Of a DNA stretch of 64,000 bases, positions 1 to 9,497 are shown piece by piece; the first letter of the stretch is position 1, and each line of letters starts with the position of its first letter. The DNA is taken from the NCBI GenBank assembly GCA_963743285.1, contig CAVUPF010000001.1, positions 186,001 to 250,000 on the forward strand. The letters are read 5' to 3'. The notes beneath the pieces are model-generated. The model did not search any database. It was not told the origin of the DNA and was given only the letters and a program-made list of their open reading frames with translations. This DNA comes from CAVUPF01 sp963743285 (GTDB lineage Bacteria > Actinomycetota > Thermoleophilia > Solirubrobacterales > 70-9). The position numbers and the translations under genes are program-made.

Positions 1-1556
1 CTGTCGCCGAATCCCCCCCGCATGTCCCTCTTCTCAGAGAATGGCTTGTCGCTGTACTCAGAGTTGTAGCCGGTCAGAGTGAGATTGCCCAGGGTGTGCA
101 GAAGCGTCTCCTGTACCCGCCGCCAATCCGGGCCGAGGCTTGTCTTCCATGCCTCGGAGAGCTCGGGGTTCTGAGGCATCATGTGCTCGATCGTGTATTC
201 GCCCACCGGAACCGGCTCTTTGCGGCCTTGGTTCTCCAGACGGCGCAGCCAATAGCTGCGGGCGCGAAAGTTGTAAAGGTCGCGCTCGCGGAGCTGGCGT
301 AGGAACTCCTGGTCCTTGGGGAAGCGTTTGTAACTGCTGAGGCGCTGGAAGAACGCTTCTACGCTCTCGAGGTAGCGAGCCTTCTGCAGCGACTTGCTCG
401 CCGATGCGAACGTCTTGTTGAGTGAGTTGGTGGGGATCCCACAGACCCCACGCCGAAAGACGTAGGCCTCGATCAGCCGAACGGCAATTAGAAGCTGATC
501 CCTGGAGAGGACCTCTCGGTCGTAGTCGTCATAGAGCTCTAGGAGCAGCGGGTAGGCGACCTCGACCCTGAGCTCCGCGAGATCGATGAATGCGTTCCGC
601 AGCGTAGTGTCGGGCTCGCGCTGTAGCGCCATCCGGCAGTAGTGGCGGGCGTAGATTCCAACGTCGGCCACCAACTCCTCTATCGTCAAATCGTTCTTGT
701 CGTGGCGGAATTTCTTGAACGCCTCATACACGTCTCGGACGTTCGGGATCTCACCCGTCTTCAGCGTCAGGTAGTGGCGCATGAAGGCGTCGAAGTACTT
801 GCCGTAGGCCTCCTGGCCGAAATCGACCTCCATCGGACGCCAGTGATTCTCATAAACCGCGGTCTGGCGCTCGGGCTCGAAATCCATCAGCACGAAATTG
901 CGGATTAGGTCCGCCTGGCTCAGTTCCCGCCCGGTCGAGTTCATGCTCTCGAAGATCAGCTGAGGGTTGTCCTCGCCGCGCTTAAGGGAGACATCGACGA
1001 CCATCAGCTTCGCTAGGCCCTCGCAGAGGAGCGGCAGGTCCTTGTTCGAATCTCTGAGCCTGGTTTGAAAGTGGGCGAAGTTCTCCCGGATTCGATCGGA
1101 GGGATGCTGGGGCATCGTACCGTCCGCGATTAGCGCCAGGAGGGTGCCGCGGTCGGTCTCAGCGAGCAGCAGCTTGTGTGCATCTTCGCCGTGCTCCAGT
1201 GGGTTGGAGAGGTAATAGGAACGGAGTTTCTCGGCAGAGAATCCTCGCACCGGTTCCTCTGCGCCGACTTCTCTCGCGATTGCCTCGATCAGGAGCGTGA
1301 CGGTGGTTAACCGCTGCTGCCCATCGATAACGAGGAGCGGCGACTGTTGAGTCACCTGGCTGAGTGTCTCCTCGATGTAAACAACCGAACCAAGGAAATG
1401 GGTCGGGATCTGATCGTCTTTGCCCGCTCGGATCAGGTCATCCCAAAGCTGGTCACATTCGGCTTCCTCCCAGCTGTAGGGACGCTGGAAGATCGGAATC
1501 ACGAATTGGTGGGCTTTCCGCATGAACTCAAGCAGATTCGCCTCGTTCGCCTTCAT
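1..1556 (-). CDS. GmrSD-type DUF262/DUF1524 restriction protein (3' truncated by window edge)
   Basis: About 518 residues are visible, reading leftwards from an ATG at 1556; the C-terminus lies outside the window. The N-terminus (about residues 15-25) reads VIPIFQRPYSWEEAECDQLW and is followed by VIDGQQRLTT, the ParB/Srx-like nucleotide-binding DGQQR motif of DUF262 (GmrS). Near the right end of the visible protein is EYTIEHMMPQNPELSEAW, the HNH-like His motif of DUF1524 (GmrD), followed by TLGNLTLTGYNSEYS, typical of this family. Known fused relatives are type IV enzymes that cut modified DNA. It lies downstream of the CBASS operon on the same strand but 400 bp away, so it is probably a separate transcription unit in one defence island. 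Substrate specificity cannot be read from the sequence. Confidence 0.88.
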   Translation of the reverse strand, partial: MKANEANLLEFMRKAHQFVIPIFQRPYSWEEAECDQLWDDLIRAGKDDQIPTHFLGSVVYIEETLSQVTQQSPLLVIDGQQRLTTVTLLIEAIAREVGAEEPVRGFSAEKLRSYYLSNPLEHGEDAHKLLLAETDRGTLLALIADGTMPQHPSDRIRENFAHFQTRLRDSNKDLPLLCEGLAKLMVVDVSLKRGEDNPQLIFESMNSTGRELSQADLIRNFVLMDFEPERQTAVYENHWRPMEVDFGQEAYGKYFDAFMRHYLTLKTGEIPNVRDVYEAFKKFRHDKNDLTIEELVADVGIYARHYCRMALQREPDTTLRNAFIDLAELRVEVAYPLLLELYDDYDREVLSRDQLLIAVRLIEAYVFRRGVCGIPTNSLNKTFASASKSLQKARYLESVEAFFQRLSSYKRFPKDQEFLRQLRERDLYNFRARSYWLRRLENQGRKEPVPVGEYTIEHMMPQNPELSEAWKTSLGPDWRRVQETLLHTLGNLTLTGYNSEYSDKPFSEKRDMRGGFGD

Positions 1557-1960
1557 GCTCCCCTCACGTGGTCGGCATCCGAACGCCTTGGAGCATATTC
1601 CAGCGCCGGGTGAGGTGTGCCGCAATGCTGGGCCCGTTTAGGGATGCCGCAATCCCTGACACAGCTCTACCGCGTGCGGTGGACCGCCTATCGGATCGCG
1701 TGATGGGAAAGTGAAGGGCCACTACATGCTCACAAAACTGTGGTCGCAACAGGATGGAACTGAGCAAAGCGACCACCTTTGCTCGCCAGCTCTAGTCCGT
1801 GGGAACAATCCAGGGTTGGAGCAGCCGAATCTTCGAGCGGGCCTCCGGGGTCTGATCCATGCCGTTTTGCTTTCCAAATCGCAAGCCACGCAGCGAGCGC
1901 GTCATGTTCAACGTCAGGCATCTCCATCTGGAAGTTCGATCACCTGCGCTAACTCGGTTC
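1557..1960. other. Intergenic stretch with no recognised gene
   Basis: These 404 bp separate the GmrSD gene from the end of the CBASS effector gene. Several short overlapping ORFs (65-85 codons) exist on both strands, but none has a recognisable domain, good ribosome-binding site or coding-like composition. I see no tRNA, terminator or repeat here. It presumably holds the promoter of the GmrSD gene. Confidence 0.5.
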
Positions 1961-3094
1961 TTATTTAACAATCGGTTGCAACTCGCTGTAGCGGTCGAAC
2001 CACTCGCCATAGGCCTCGACCTTCACGTCACGCTCGGAACGGGGATTCCAGAGATAGATGGGCAGCTTGTCGGGGTCGAAGGGCAGATCGGTGCCTTTGA
2101 CGGCACTGAGCAGGCAGCGACGGCGACGGCCGAGAGCATAGCCGAGCTCCATCATGCAATTGGGGCGGACGCCGGTGAAGTCGACGATCACGAGGGAGGC
2201 GTAGTGCAGCGAGCGGAAGATCTCGTGGTTCATGAAAGCCTGCTCGGGCGGGTGCATGCCGATCTCGTCGGGGCGGAAGCCCTTTGCCTCGACGACGGTA
2301 TCGACGACGTTGCGGAAAAAGGACTCGACAACGTCGAATTCCGCGTGTTCGGTGTCGAGCAGCCGCACGTAGAAGGCGGGCCGCGGCCGCAAATCTGCGA
2401 GCAGCTCGGCAGTGTCCGCAGCGAGGGCCTCGGGATCGCCGTCGGCCGTGAGGCGTAGCGCCGAAAGGCGGGAAACGGCATCACCGGAATCGTCGCGGAG
2501 ATGGAAGAAGGTATCGGGTTCGCTCAGCGCCTTCTCGTGCAGGTAGCGGCTGCCGCCGTTGCCGTCCTTGTTGAGGGCGCCGATCTCGGCGTGGATCGGG
2601 ATCACCGGCTTGCCGTCCTCGCGGTACTGCAGGGCGAGGAGCTCGGCACCGGCACCGCCGCCGAGCGCCACGAGCACGTCGCCGTGGAGGAGCTGGCGGT
2701 CGCGGATCAGGCCTCCCATGCGCCAGCCGGGAGGCGTAAGATCGAGCTTGAAGTCAGAGCGCCCCTTGCAGGAGCGCCAGGTGGCCTGGCGCTCCTCGGG
2801 CACCTGCTCGATGCCGCTCTGACTGGCGACAGCGAAATACCTTCCTGACCGCGTCGCTGGCCAGCCGGGGTCGGGGGTGGGGGCGACGGCGATCGCCTCG
2901 AGCGTGGTCCAATCGAAAATGCAGGGCAGGCCGGCCTCGCCGTGAGGGTCACTCCCAGCTCCAACGAGGATGCCCTCACCGTCAGCAATCAGGCGCTCAC
3001 ACAGGTGGCGGACGAAAGAGTGGGCGTTGGCGAGCAGCCCGCCGGCGCAATCAGCGGTGGCGCTGCCGGTGAGATGGATGCGCAGTCCCGCCAT
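1961..3094 (-). CDS. CBASS effector: SLOG domain plus TIR/deoxyribosyltransferase-like domain
   Basis: 377 residues. Residues about 4-200 look like a SLOG (LOG-like Rossmann) domain: RIHLTGSA at the start and LVALGGGAGAELLA (about 141-154), the nucleotide-binding loop, followed by GKPVIPI. Residues about 238-375 look like a TIR or nucleoside-deoxyribosyltransferase-like fold: FYVRLLDTEHAEFD, then SLVIVDFTGVRPNCMMELGY, with Glu316 at the position of the usual catalytic Glu, then KGTDLPFD. SLOG domains bind nucleotide signals in known defence proteins such as ThsA, and TIR-like domains often degrade NAD. I infer that SLOG senses the cyclic nucleotide made by the operon's CD-NTase and the C-terminal domain is the toxic enzyme. 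The ATG at 3094 forms TGATG with the ATPase stop; a GTG at 3097 is the alternative start. Confidence 0.8.
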   Translation of the reverse strand: MAGLRIHLTGSATADCAGGLLANAHSFVRHLCERLIADGEGILVGAGSDPHGEAGLPCIFDWTTLEAIAVAPTPDPGWPATRSGRYFAVASQSGIEQVPEERQATWRSCKGRSDFKLDLTPPGWRMGGLIRDRQLLHGDVLVALGGGAGAELLALQYREDGKPVIPIHAEIGALNKDGNGGSRYLHEKALSEPDTFFHLRDDSGDAVSRLSALRLTADGDPEALAADTAELLADLRPRPAFYVRLLDTEHAEFDVVESFFRNVVDTVVEAKGFRPDEIGMHPPEQAFMNHEIFRSLHYASLVIVDFTGVRPNCMMELGYALGRRRRCLLSAVKGTDLPFDPDKLPIYLWNPRSERDVKVEAYGEWFDRYSELQPIVK

Positions 3095-3990
3095 CACTGG
3101 TCATGCATGACAGGCGTCGGCTCGAGCTCAGCGAGGGTGGCAAGGAGGTCCTCGGCCGTCAGCGCGCGAGCCGGATAGGCGCGACCAATGGCGGCCGGCA
3201 AGAGCCGGGTCTGGATGTCAGAGAAGGTGAAACCAGGGGCGCCGTCGTGTGAGCCGGTGGCGAGGACGAGGTCCTCGAGGACCTCGTCAGCGATATCGAC
3301 GCCCTCGAGGTCGGCCAAGAGCAGTTCGCGACGCTCCTTCTCATCGGGTCGCTCGAAGTGCTCAAAGAGGCTCGCCCGGCGCAGGATTGCCGGGTCGAGG
3401 GCGCTGAAGCGGTTGGTGGCCAGGATGATGAAGAGGCGCCCCTTGAGCGCACGAGCGTCGTCGATCGCCTGGATCAGGGTGTTGACTCCAACTCGATCCT
3501 CGTGATGGGCGCGCTCGGCTCCCCGATTGAAGGCAAGGGCGTCACCCTCATCGATGATCATTGCGACGAAGCGCTTCTTGCCGGCAAGCGTTATCGCCTC
3601 GGCGAAGGCGTCGCCGATCAAGTTGCTCATCTCGCCAACATGGCCGACTCCACGGACGCGAGTGCTGAGCTTGAGGAGGAAGCCCTCGGTGTCGATCACC
3701 TGGCAGAGCGCCTGCGCCGCTGCTTCGGCGGTGGCAGTCTTTCCGGTTCCAACGTCACCGTGGAATATAACCAGAGGGTAGCGGTCGCCAAGCGCATCGG
3801 TTAGGGCCTGATCGGGGCCGTGATGCTGCTCGGCCCACTTCCTGACTCCTTCGAGATCTGTAAGAAGACGCAGCTGCTGACCGATGCGCTCAAAGCGGCG
3901 CCGGAAGCCGATGAGGCGATTGCCAAGGGCTTCCAGCTCCAAATCGGGGAGCTCGCGCTTGAGCTCGAACTTGGTCTCCGTCTCAGCCAT
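3094..3990 (-). CDS. cap6: TRIP13/Pch2-like AAA+ ATPase of CBASS (Cap6)
   Basis: 298 residues. It shows a Walker A HGDVGTGKT (77-85), Walker B MIIDEGDAL (144-152), sensor-1 ILATNRF (189-195) and an arginine pair LRRASLFEHF (about 204) typical of Pch2/TRIP13-type AAA+ proteins. In type III CBASS this ATPase remodels the HORMA protein and so releases or resets the CD-NTase, acting as a negative regulator. It sits between the HORMA gene (3 bp away) and the effector gene (1-bp overlap), which fits translational coupling. The N-terminal 70 residues are helical and basic, as expected for a substrate-recognition segment. The assignment rests on motifs plus context. Confidence 0.87.
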   Translation of the reverse strand: MAETETKFELKRELPDLELEALGNRLIGFRRRFERIGQQLRLLTDLEGVRKWAEQHHGPDQALTDALGDRYPLVIFHGDVGTGKTATAEAAAQALCQVIDTEGFLLKLSTRVRGVGHVGEMSNLIGDAFAEAITLAGKKRFVAMIIDEGDALAFNRGAERAHHEDRVGVNTLIQAIDDARALKGRLFIILATNRFSALDPAILRRASLFEHFERPDEKERRELLLADLEGVDIADEVLEDLVLATGSHDGAPGFTFSDIQTRLLPAAIGRAYPARALTAEDLLATLAELEPTPVMHDQ

Positions 3991-3993
3991 CGC

Positions 3994-4500
3994 TCAGCCC
4001 GAACCGGAGTAGCGGGTTCGATCCATGCCATAGGCGCGGCTCGAGTATTGGCGGTCGGTGGAACCGGCCATGCCGTCGTATCGCCCATCGAAGTCGCTCG
4101 GCCCCCAGCCCTTGAGATGCTTCTCGTGGAAGGCGTCTCGCTGGGCTTCTGTAAGTGCATCCCACTTGTCGCTGTAGAAGACGATGAGGCGCAACTCATC
4201 TCCAGGATTCGCGGTCCAGTACACGTCACCGGGGCGATCGCTGGACCATCCCGAGGCGCCAGTGGAGACCGTGTACACAGCGGCCTCGCGAACGCGTCCA
4301 TTGGAATCGAGAAGGCGTATATGAACCGAATCGAGGCACTGATCTTCGGCCAGTGCCTTGACGCTGGCGATATTGCGAGAAACACGACCATCGGAGAGGA
4401 GCCGAGTCGACTCAGCGGCGATCCGGTAATCGGCGGCGAAGGAAGCGTGGACACGGCGGATGTCTTCGCGGTTGAAGGTGTCGGTAATCGTGTCGGTCAT
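3994..4500 (-). CDS. cap7: Bacterial HORMA-domain protein of CBASS (Cap7)
   Basis: 168 residues from the ATG at 4500, only 2 bp after the CD-NTase stop; an in-frame start further upstream (4542) would overlap that gene and is less likely. The N-terminus (NREDIRRVHASFAADYRIAA), the central segment ending in AAVYTV, and the RPGDVYWTANPGDELRLIVFYSDKW region match my memory of bacterial HORMA proteins. The C-terminal 30 residues are Tyr-, Gly- and Ser-rich and probably form the flexible tail used as safety belt or closure segment. In known systems HORMA binds a peptide trigger and then activates the CD-NTase. Position between CD-NTase and TRIP13 genes is the strongest support. It could also be the second HORMA class (Cap8). 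Confidence 0.78.
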   Translation of the reverse strand: MTDTITDTFNREDIRRVHASFAADYRIAAESTRLLSDGRVSRNIASVKALAEDQCLDSVHIRLLDSNGRVREAAVYTVSTGASGWSSDRPGDVYWTANPGDELRLIVFYSDKWDALTEAQRDAFHEKHLKGWGPSDFDGRYDGMAGSTDRQYSSRAYGMDRTRYSGSG

Positions 4501-4502
4501 CG

Positions 4503-5444
4503 TCAATCGATAGCGAAACCTTCGCCGAGGAGCTCCTTCCAAGCCGAGACGGTCTCGCCCTTGCCCGGTAAACCCTCGGCCCAGGTGATCGTCTCGTAGG
4601 CCTTGCGCGCGGAATTGATCAATGCGTCACGCTCACCGGACTCGATCCGGGCGGTGACGTTGTTCGCGTCGTTAGCTGGGTCGACGATCACGACCGGATC
4701 GTTGAAGTCGCCCACGACGGAAAGGTCACGAATGATGAAAAGGAAGAAACGGCGGAAGCTCTCTTCGAGTGAGGGTGCGGGGCCATCGCGGTCGATCAGG
4801 TGGCTGAGCATCAGCTCGAGGTAGAAGGACTGAATACCGTCGAGCTCCTGCCAGTGGCGCCAGCGCTTGGCCATGCGCAGGGTCGGGGCAAGGAAGGGGT
4901 CGCGCGCGGCATGGTCGCGGTAGTGGTCAAGGTGTATCTTGACGCTCGTTTTGACCTTGTCGCCCCTACGTGAATACTGGTAGCCGTAGTTGGCGTCGGC
5001 GTCGAGGGCAACGATCGGGACGAGATCGACCTCGAGCCCGGAGCCCCTGAAGACAACCTCGAAGATCCGGTCGCCGGAATCGTCAAAGTCCTCAGGGCTC
5101 TTCTGCGGATAGGCAGCTTCGAGAAGCTGCTTGATCAGTTGCTGGAGGTGGGCGACGTCGAAATTATCGGGGTCATCGACCTCGAAGTAGACGCCGACAT
5201 CAGCATCTACCGGCTTTCCGACCCGCGGACGGTTGCTGGTTCCCTTCTCCAGCGAGCCGGCGCGACGGAACTTCTTGATTCGATAAGGACCGTCCTCATG
5301 GAGCTTCGCTTCAAGCGTTTCGAGCAGGCGTCCGACTTGTTTGCGGAGCTCGTTGCGCTCAAGACCGGGCAGCGCCAGCTTGCTGGAGACGTAGTCGCCG
5401 AGCTGTTTGTCGGTTAGCTTGATTGCGGCTCGCCTCCCGACCAA
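4503..5444 (-). CDS. CD-NTase (cGAS/DncV-like nucleotidyltransferase) of CBASS
   Basis: 313 residues. The polymerase-beta-like active site is complete: AGSLEKGT (Gly-Ser at 63-64), the metal-binding pair VDADVGVYF (Asp80, Asp82) and the third acidic residue in GLEVDLVPIV (Asp140). The helical C-terminal half, with TLRMAKRWRHW and SFYLELMLSHLI, matches the SMODS-type family. It should make a cyclic di- or trinucleotide from NTPs in the cytosol once activated by the HORMA protein. The start is a TTG at 5444, overlapping the exonuclease gene by 31 bp; no ATG or GTG lies between it and the conserved region, and GGGAGG follows it at 5435-5440. The clade and exact product cannot be assigned by eye. 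Confidence 0.9.
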   Translation of the reverse strand: MVGRRAAIKLTDKQLGDYVSSKLALPGLERNELRKQVGRLLETLEAKLHEDGPYRIKKFRRAGSLEKGTSNRPRVGKPVDADVGVYFEVDDPDNFDVAHLQQLIKQLLEAAYPQKSPEDFDDSGDRIFEVVFRGSGLEVDLVPIVALDADANYGYQYSRRGDKVKTSVKIHLDHYRDHAARDPFLAPTLRMAKRWRHWQELDGIQSFYLELMLSHLIDRDGPAPSLEESFRRFFLFIIRDLSVVGDFNDPVVIVDPANDANNVTARIESGERDALINSARKAYETITWAEGLPGKGETVSAWKELLGEGFAID

Positions 5445-6004
5445 GTAAAAATCCGAGCAAAGACCTCGGCCTGCTCAACCGCGTCGTCGAGAGCGTTGTG
5501 GGTGTGCTCCCGCTCCGCGCGCAGCTCGGCGGGCAGATCGTCACGACCAGCCTCGGAGAGAGTGACGCTCGCCTTCTGCTGATACATGGTTTTGATGTCA
5601 AGGGCACTGGAGAAGCCGAAGGGAGACTCGCCCGCAAAGCGGACGAAATACCAGTGCAGGAACATCCAGTCGAAGACAACCGGGTAGCCGATCAAGACGG
5701 GGCGCTCAGAACCAGCCTGTTTGGCGACCCACGCCGCCGCTTCTCCCATTGCCAACTCCGGCGTGCTGCCTTCACCGGCAAGGCGGTTGCGATCAAGGCC
5801 GGAGACCTCCAGGGCTTTGGGGTCAACATCATCTGAGATCGGCCGCAGCTCGCGATAGAAAGTCGTCGCACTCGGATCGGCGGGCTTGAACTCGGTCCCG
5901 TCGAAGCGCCCAGCGACCGCGAGGCCGAAAGCCAGCATCGAAAAGGGGCCGGGTATCGGCCCGTCGGCCTCGATATCGGCCGAAATGTAAAGATCACTCC
6001 TCAC
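5414..6004 (-). CDS. DEDDh 3'-5' exonuclease, first gene of the CBASS operon
   Basis: 196 residues from a GTG at 6004, chosen because the conserved family core (YISADIEADGPIPG) begins only six residues later; another GTG at 6034 would add ten residues. All DEDDh residues are visible: Asp10 and Glu12 (DIEADG), Asp112 in VVFDWMFLHWYF, and His169/Asp174 in HTHNALDDA. It is a small stand-alone RNase T/DnaQ-fold exonuclease of the kind that begins VD-E-ADGPIPG. Exonucleases have been noted as occasional ancillary CBASS genes. The 31-bp overlap with the CD-NTase gene makes it part of the same transcript. Whether it trims nucleic acid, degrades the signal or acts on phage DNA is unknown. Confidence 0.82.
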   Translation of the reverse strand: MRSDLYISADIEADGPIPGPFSMLAFGLAVAGRFDGTEFKPADPSATTFYRELRPISDDVDPKALEVSGLDRNRLAGEGSTPELAMGEAAAWVAKQAGSERPVLIGYPVVFDWMFLHWYFVRFAGESPFGFSSALDIKTMYQQKASVTLSEAGRDDLPAELRAEREHTHNALDDAVEQAEVFARIFTWSGGEPQSS

Positions 6005-6133
6005 CGCGGGACACCCAGCATGTTGGACCGCCACTTTCGGTCGATTAGTAGAAGCAGCTACATCTAGAAACGATCCTAAGCACTGGGGTAGACGGAAAAA
6101 TGGCGGAAGCAGTCCACCCGTGAGATTCAGCGA

Positions 6134-6595
6134 TTAAGCAGCCTTGAGCCGATAACGGCCGGAGCGCTTGCCGACGCTCTCTATGGCCTCAGCGCGGTTG
6201 ATCTGCGCGAGGAACGTGCCGAGCGGATCCTTGCCTCCAACTCGATAGCCGTGATTCTGGAGAAGCTGGAACCAGTCGCGGTAGTGGATTTCCTGGCCGC
6301 GACCCACCTGCTCCTCTAGAAGCTTGATCGCAACATCAAGCAGCCGTTGTCCTCGGAGCCGCCCGTCAAGGTCATCAAGCGAAAGCTGCACGGCTCGACC
6401 GAGGGCACCCTCAAGCTGCTCTAGAAGATTTCGTTCCCTCTGTGTCTGATCATCGATCCGATCTGCCAGCAGGCGAAGTCTCTCAGCCTGCTCAGCCTGT
6501 GCCTCAATCCTGCGGGCCAGGGCCACCGCCTCGGTGAAAAGCGCCTGGTCAAGGGTCTTGGGGGACTCGTCCGGCGCATGAGCGTCGTCAGGCAT
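6134..6595 (-). CDS. Coiled-coil protein with C-terminal winged-helix-like domain
   Basis: 153 residues, ATG at 6595. Residues 20-90 are a charged heptad-rich helix (ARRIEAQAEQAERLRLLADR onwards). The C-terminal 60 residues (HYRDWFQLLQNHGYRVGGKD, then GTFLAQINR and a basic GRYRLKAA end) look like a HARE-HTH or winged-helix module. No enzyme motif is present. It lies 130 bp upstream of the CBASS operon on the same strand, so it could be a regulator of that operon or an unrelated accessory gene; I cannot tell which. It resembles in plan, though not in residues, the two other coil-plus-HTH proteins at 11250 and 48948. Confidence 0.6.
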   Translation of the reverse strand: MPDDAHAPDESPKTLDQALFTEAVALARRIEAQAEQAERLRLLADRIDDQTQRERNLLEQLEGALGRAVQLSLDDLDGRLRGQRLLDVAIKLLEEQVGRGQEIHYRDWFQLLQNHGYRVGGKDPLGTFLAQINRAEAIESVGKRSGRYRLKAA

Positions 6596-6688
6596 GCAAG
6601 GAGCCTAGGATCTGCGACGGGGGAAAGTCTGGGCTTCCTTGACTGGTATTTGCGGAATATCAGAGGACGCATGCGACGCCTCGGATCG

Positions 6689-7314
6689 TCATTCCCCAAC
6701 GCGACGAACCACCCGCTCACCCCTCCGCTTTACTCCCAACCCTCCTCCACGGCTCCCGGTTGCTCCTATGTCAAGCTGCCCCCGCAAATTGCCGAGCCAG
6801 GAGTCTCTCTTCGGTTGGACGGAATTCAAAGATCTCTCCCTTTCAGAATCCACCAACAACTTCCAAACCCGGCGCGCGAGGTGGCGTTTAAGGCAGCGAA
6901 GCGCTTCCTTTCGTGACTTGCCCTCGGCCTGCTTTTTTTCGAGGTAGAGACGTGCCGGCTCGTGGAAGTTGCCCTGGGTCACCGCGATGCGGTGCAGAGC
7001 GCAGTTGAGCTGGCGGTTGCCGCCGCGATCGAGGCGATAGCGGATGCGCTTGCCCGAGGAGGCGGGAACAGGAGCGACGCCGGCCAGGCGGGCGAACTTC
7101 GCATCGCTCGCCAGACTCTTCGCCCCGGCCGTCTCGGCGAGCAACTTGGCCGCCGTCAGGATCCCGCAGCCCTTCAGAGCCAGCAGTTCGGGCGTTTGGG
7201 CTTTGACCAGCTCGCCGATCTCGCGCTCGAGCTCTGCGGCCCTTCGTGTGCGGCGGCGGATCTCGACAACCAGCTCGCGGGCGATCTTCACCCTGGTGCT
7301 CTGCTCGGCACGGG
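6689..7314 (-). pseudogene. IS110 transposase, C-terminal half (Transposase_20 domain)
   Basis: This is the downstream part of a DEDD-type IS110 transposase cut by the IS701 insertion. It contains LLALKGCGILTAAKLLAETA, then FARLAGVAPVPASSGKRIRY and RLDRGGNRQLNCALHRIAV, the Transposase_20 (helix-hairpin-helix) region with its conserved Ser. Joining its first base to the base after the target duplication at 8781 restores an open frame (RVARKLARAEQSTRVK) and a 390-residue protein, close to the family's usual length. Only the insertion therefore disables it. The last 20 or so codons, after GQLDIGAT, may be flanking DNA and not transposon. Confidence 0.85.
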
Positions 7315-7318
7315 CTAG

Positions 7319-8780
<1,462 letters not shown>

Positions 8781-9327
8781 CTAGTTTCCTGGCGACCCGA
8801 TCGAGCCAGACGACGCGGTCCAGGCAACCCGAGCGAAGCTCAAAGCCCGGCCAGAGGTCATGCAGGTGCCAGCGCAGCCGCTGCTGGTCGTCTGTGCGGG
8901 CCCTGATCAAGTCCTCGCGATGATCGAGCAGGAGTTTGATCTGCAGGGAGCGCTCGTCGAGGTAGGCAACCGGCAGCGTCTCGATCCCCTCTCGCAGGGC
9001 GGCACGGGCGATCGCTCTGGCGTCGATCGGATCGGACTTGCCGCGGGTGCGCTCCTTCCCGCGTTCCCGGGCGCTCAGATTTGGCGCAACCCGCACCACC
9101 CGCTCGCCCGAGGCGATCAGGAAGCGCTCCAAGGCGCCGGAGACGTGTCGGCAGTCCTCGATCGCCCAGACTCGCTCAGGACCAAGGCGGCGGCCCCAGT
9201 CCAACATCTCATCGAAGCCGGGCCTTCTCGCCGCTGCGGTCAGCTCGCCGGCAAGCTGTCCACTGCCGGCAGAGACCGCGGCGACTGTATGGGTGGCCTT
9301 GTGGGTGTCCGCTCCAATTACGATCAT
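8781..9327 (-). pseudogene. IS110 transposase, N-terminal half (DEDD catalytic domain)
   Basis: The frame starts at the ATG at 9327 and is cut at the IS701 target site. It shows the RuvC-like DEDD domain: IGADTHKATHTVAAV (first Asp), VWAIEDCRHVSGALERFL (Glu), and KSDPIDARAIARAAL (the last two Asp residues). It is in frame with the C-terminal half at 6689-7314. An in-frame ATG at 9405 would add 26 residues but would start within the likely non-coding left end, so I prefer 9327. Confidence 0.88.
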
Positions 9328-9497
9328 CTGCACCGTCCATTCCTTTGGTCTGTTCTGCAATGGGCGGATCGCAGGCTGACACGACTCACTTGGGGCGGTT
9401 GCCACGCTCCTATCAGGTCAAGCTGGCGATCCTCGGGCGGCGGCGAGCGACACAACAGAGAAAGGTCAGACCTCTGGGTCGACGCTCAAACCAGGAG

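Noticed and set aside
1021..1060. TTGTTCGAATCTC as a possible far attachment site matching tRNA-Val
   Set aside because: Only the common TTCGAA core matches; the flanking tRNA bases differ, and it is inside the GmrSD gene.
1564..1968. Several 65-85-codon ORFs between the GmrSD gene and CBASS
   Set aside because: They overlap each other on both strands, lack ribosome-binding sites and show no domain.
1961..2500. Effector read as a plain LOG-type cytokinin phosphoribohydrolase
   Set aside because: The protein is almost twice the LOG length, has a second catalytic-like domain and sits in a CD-NTase operon.
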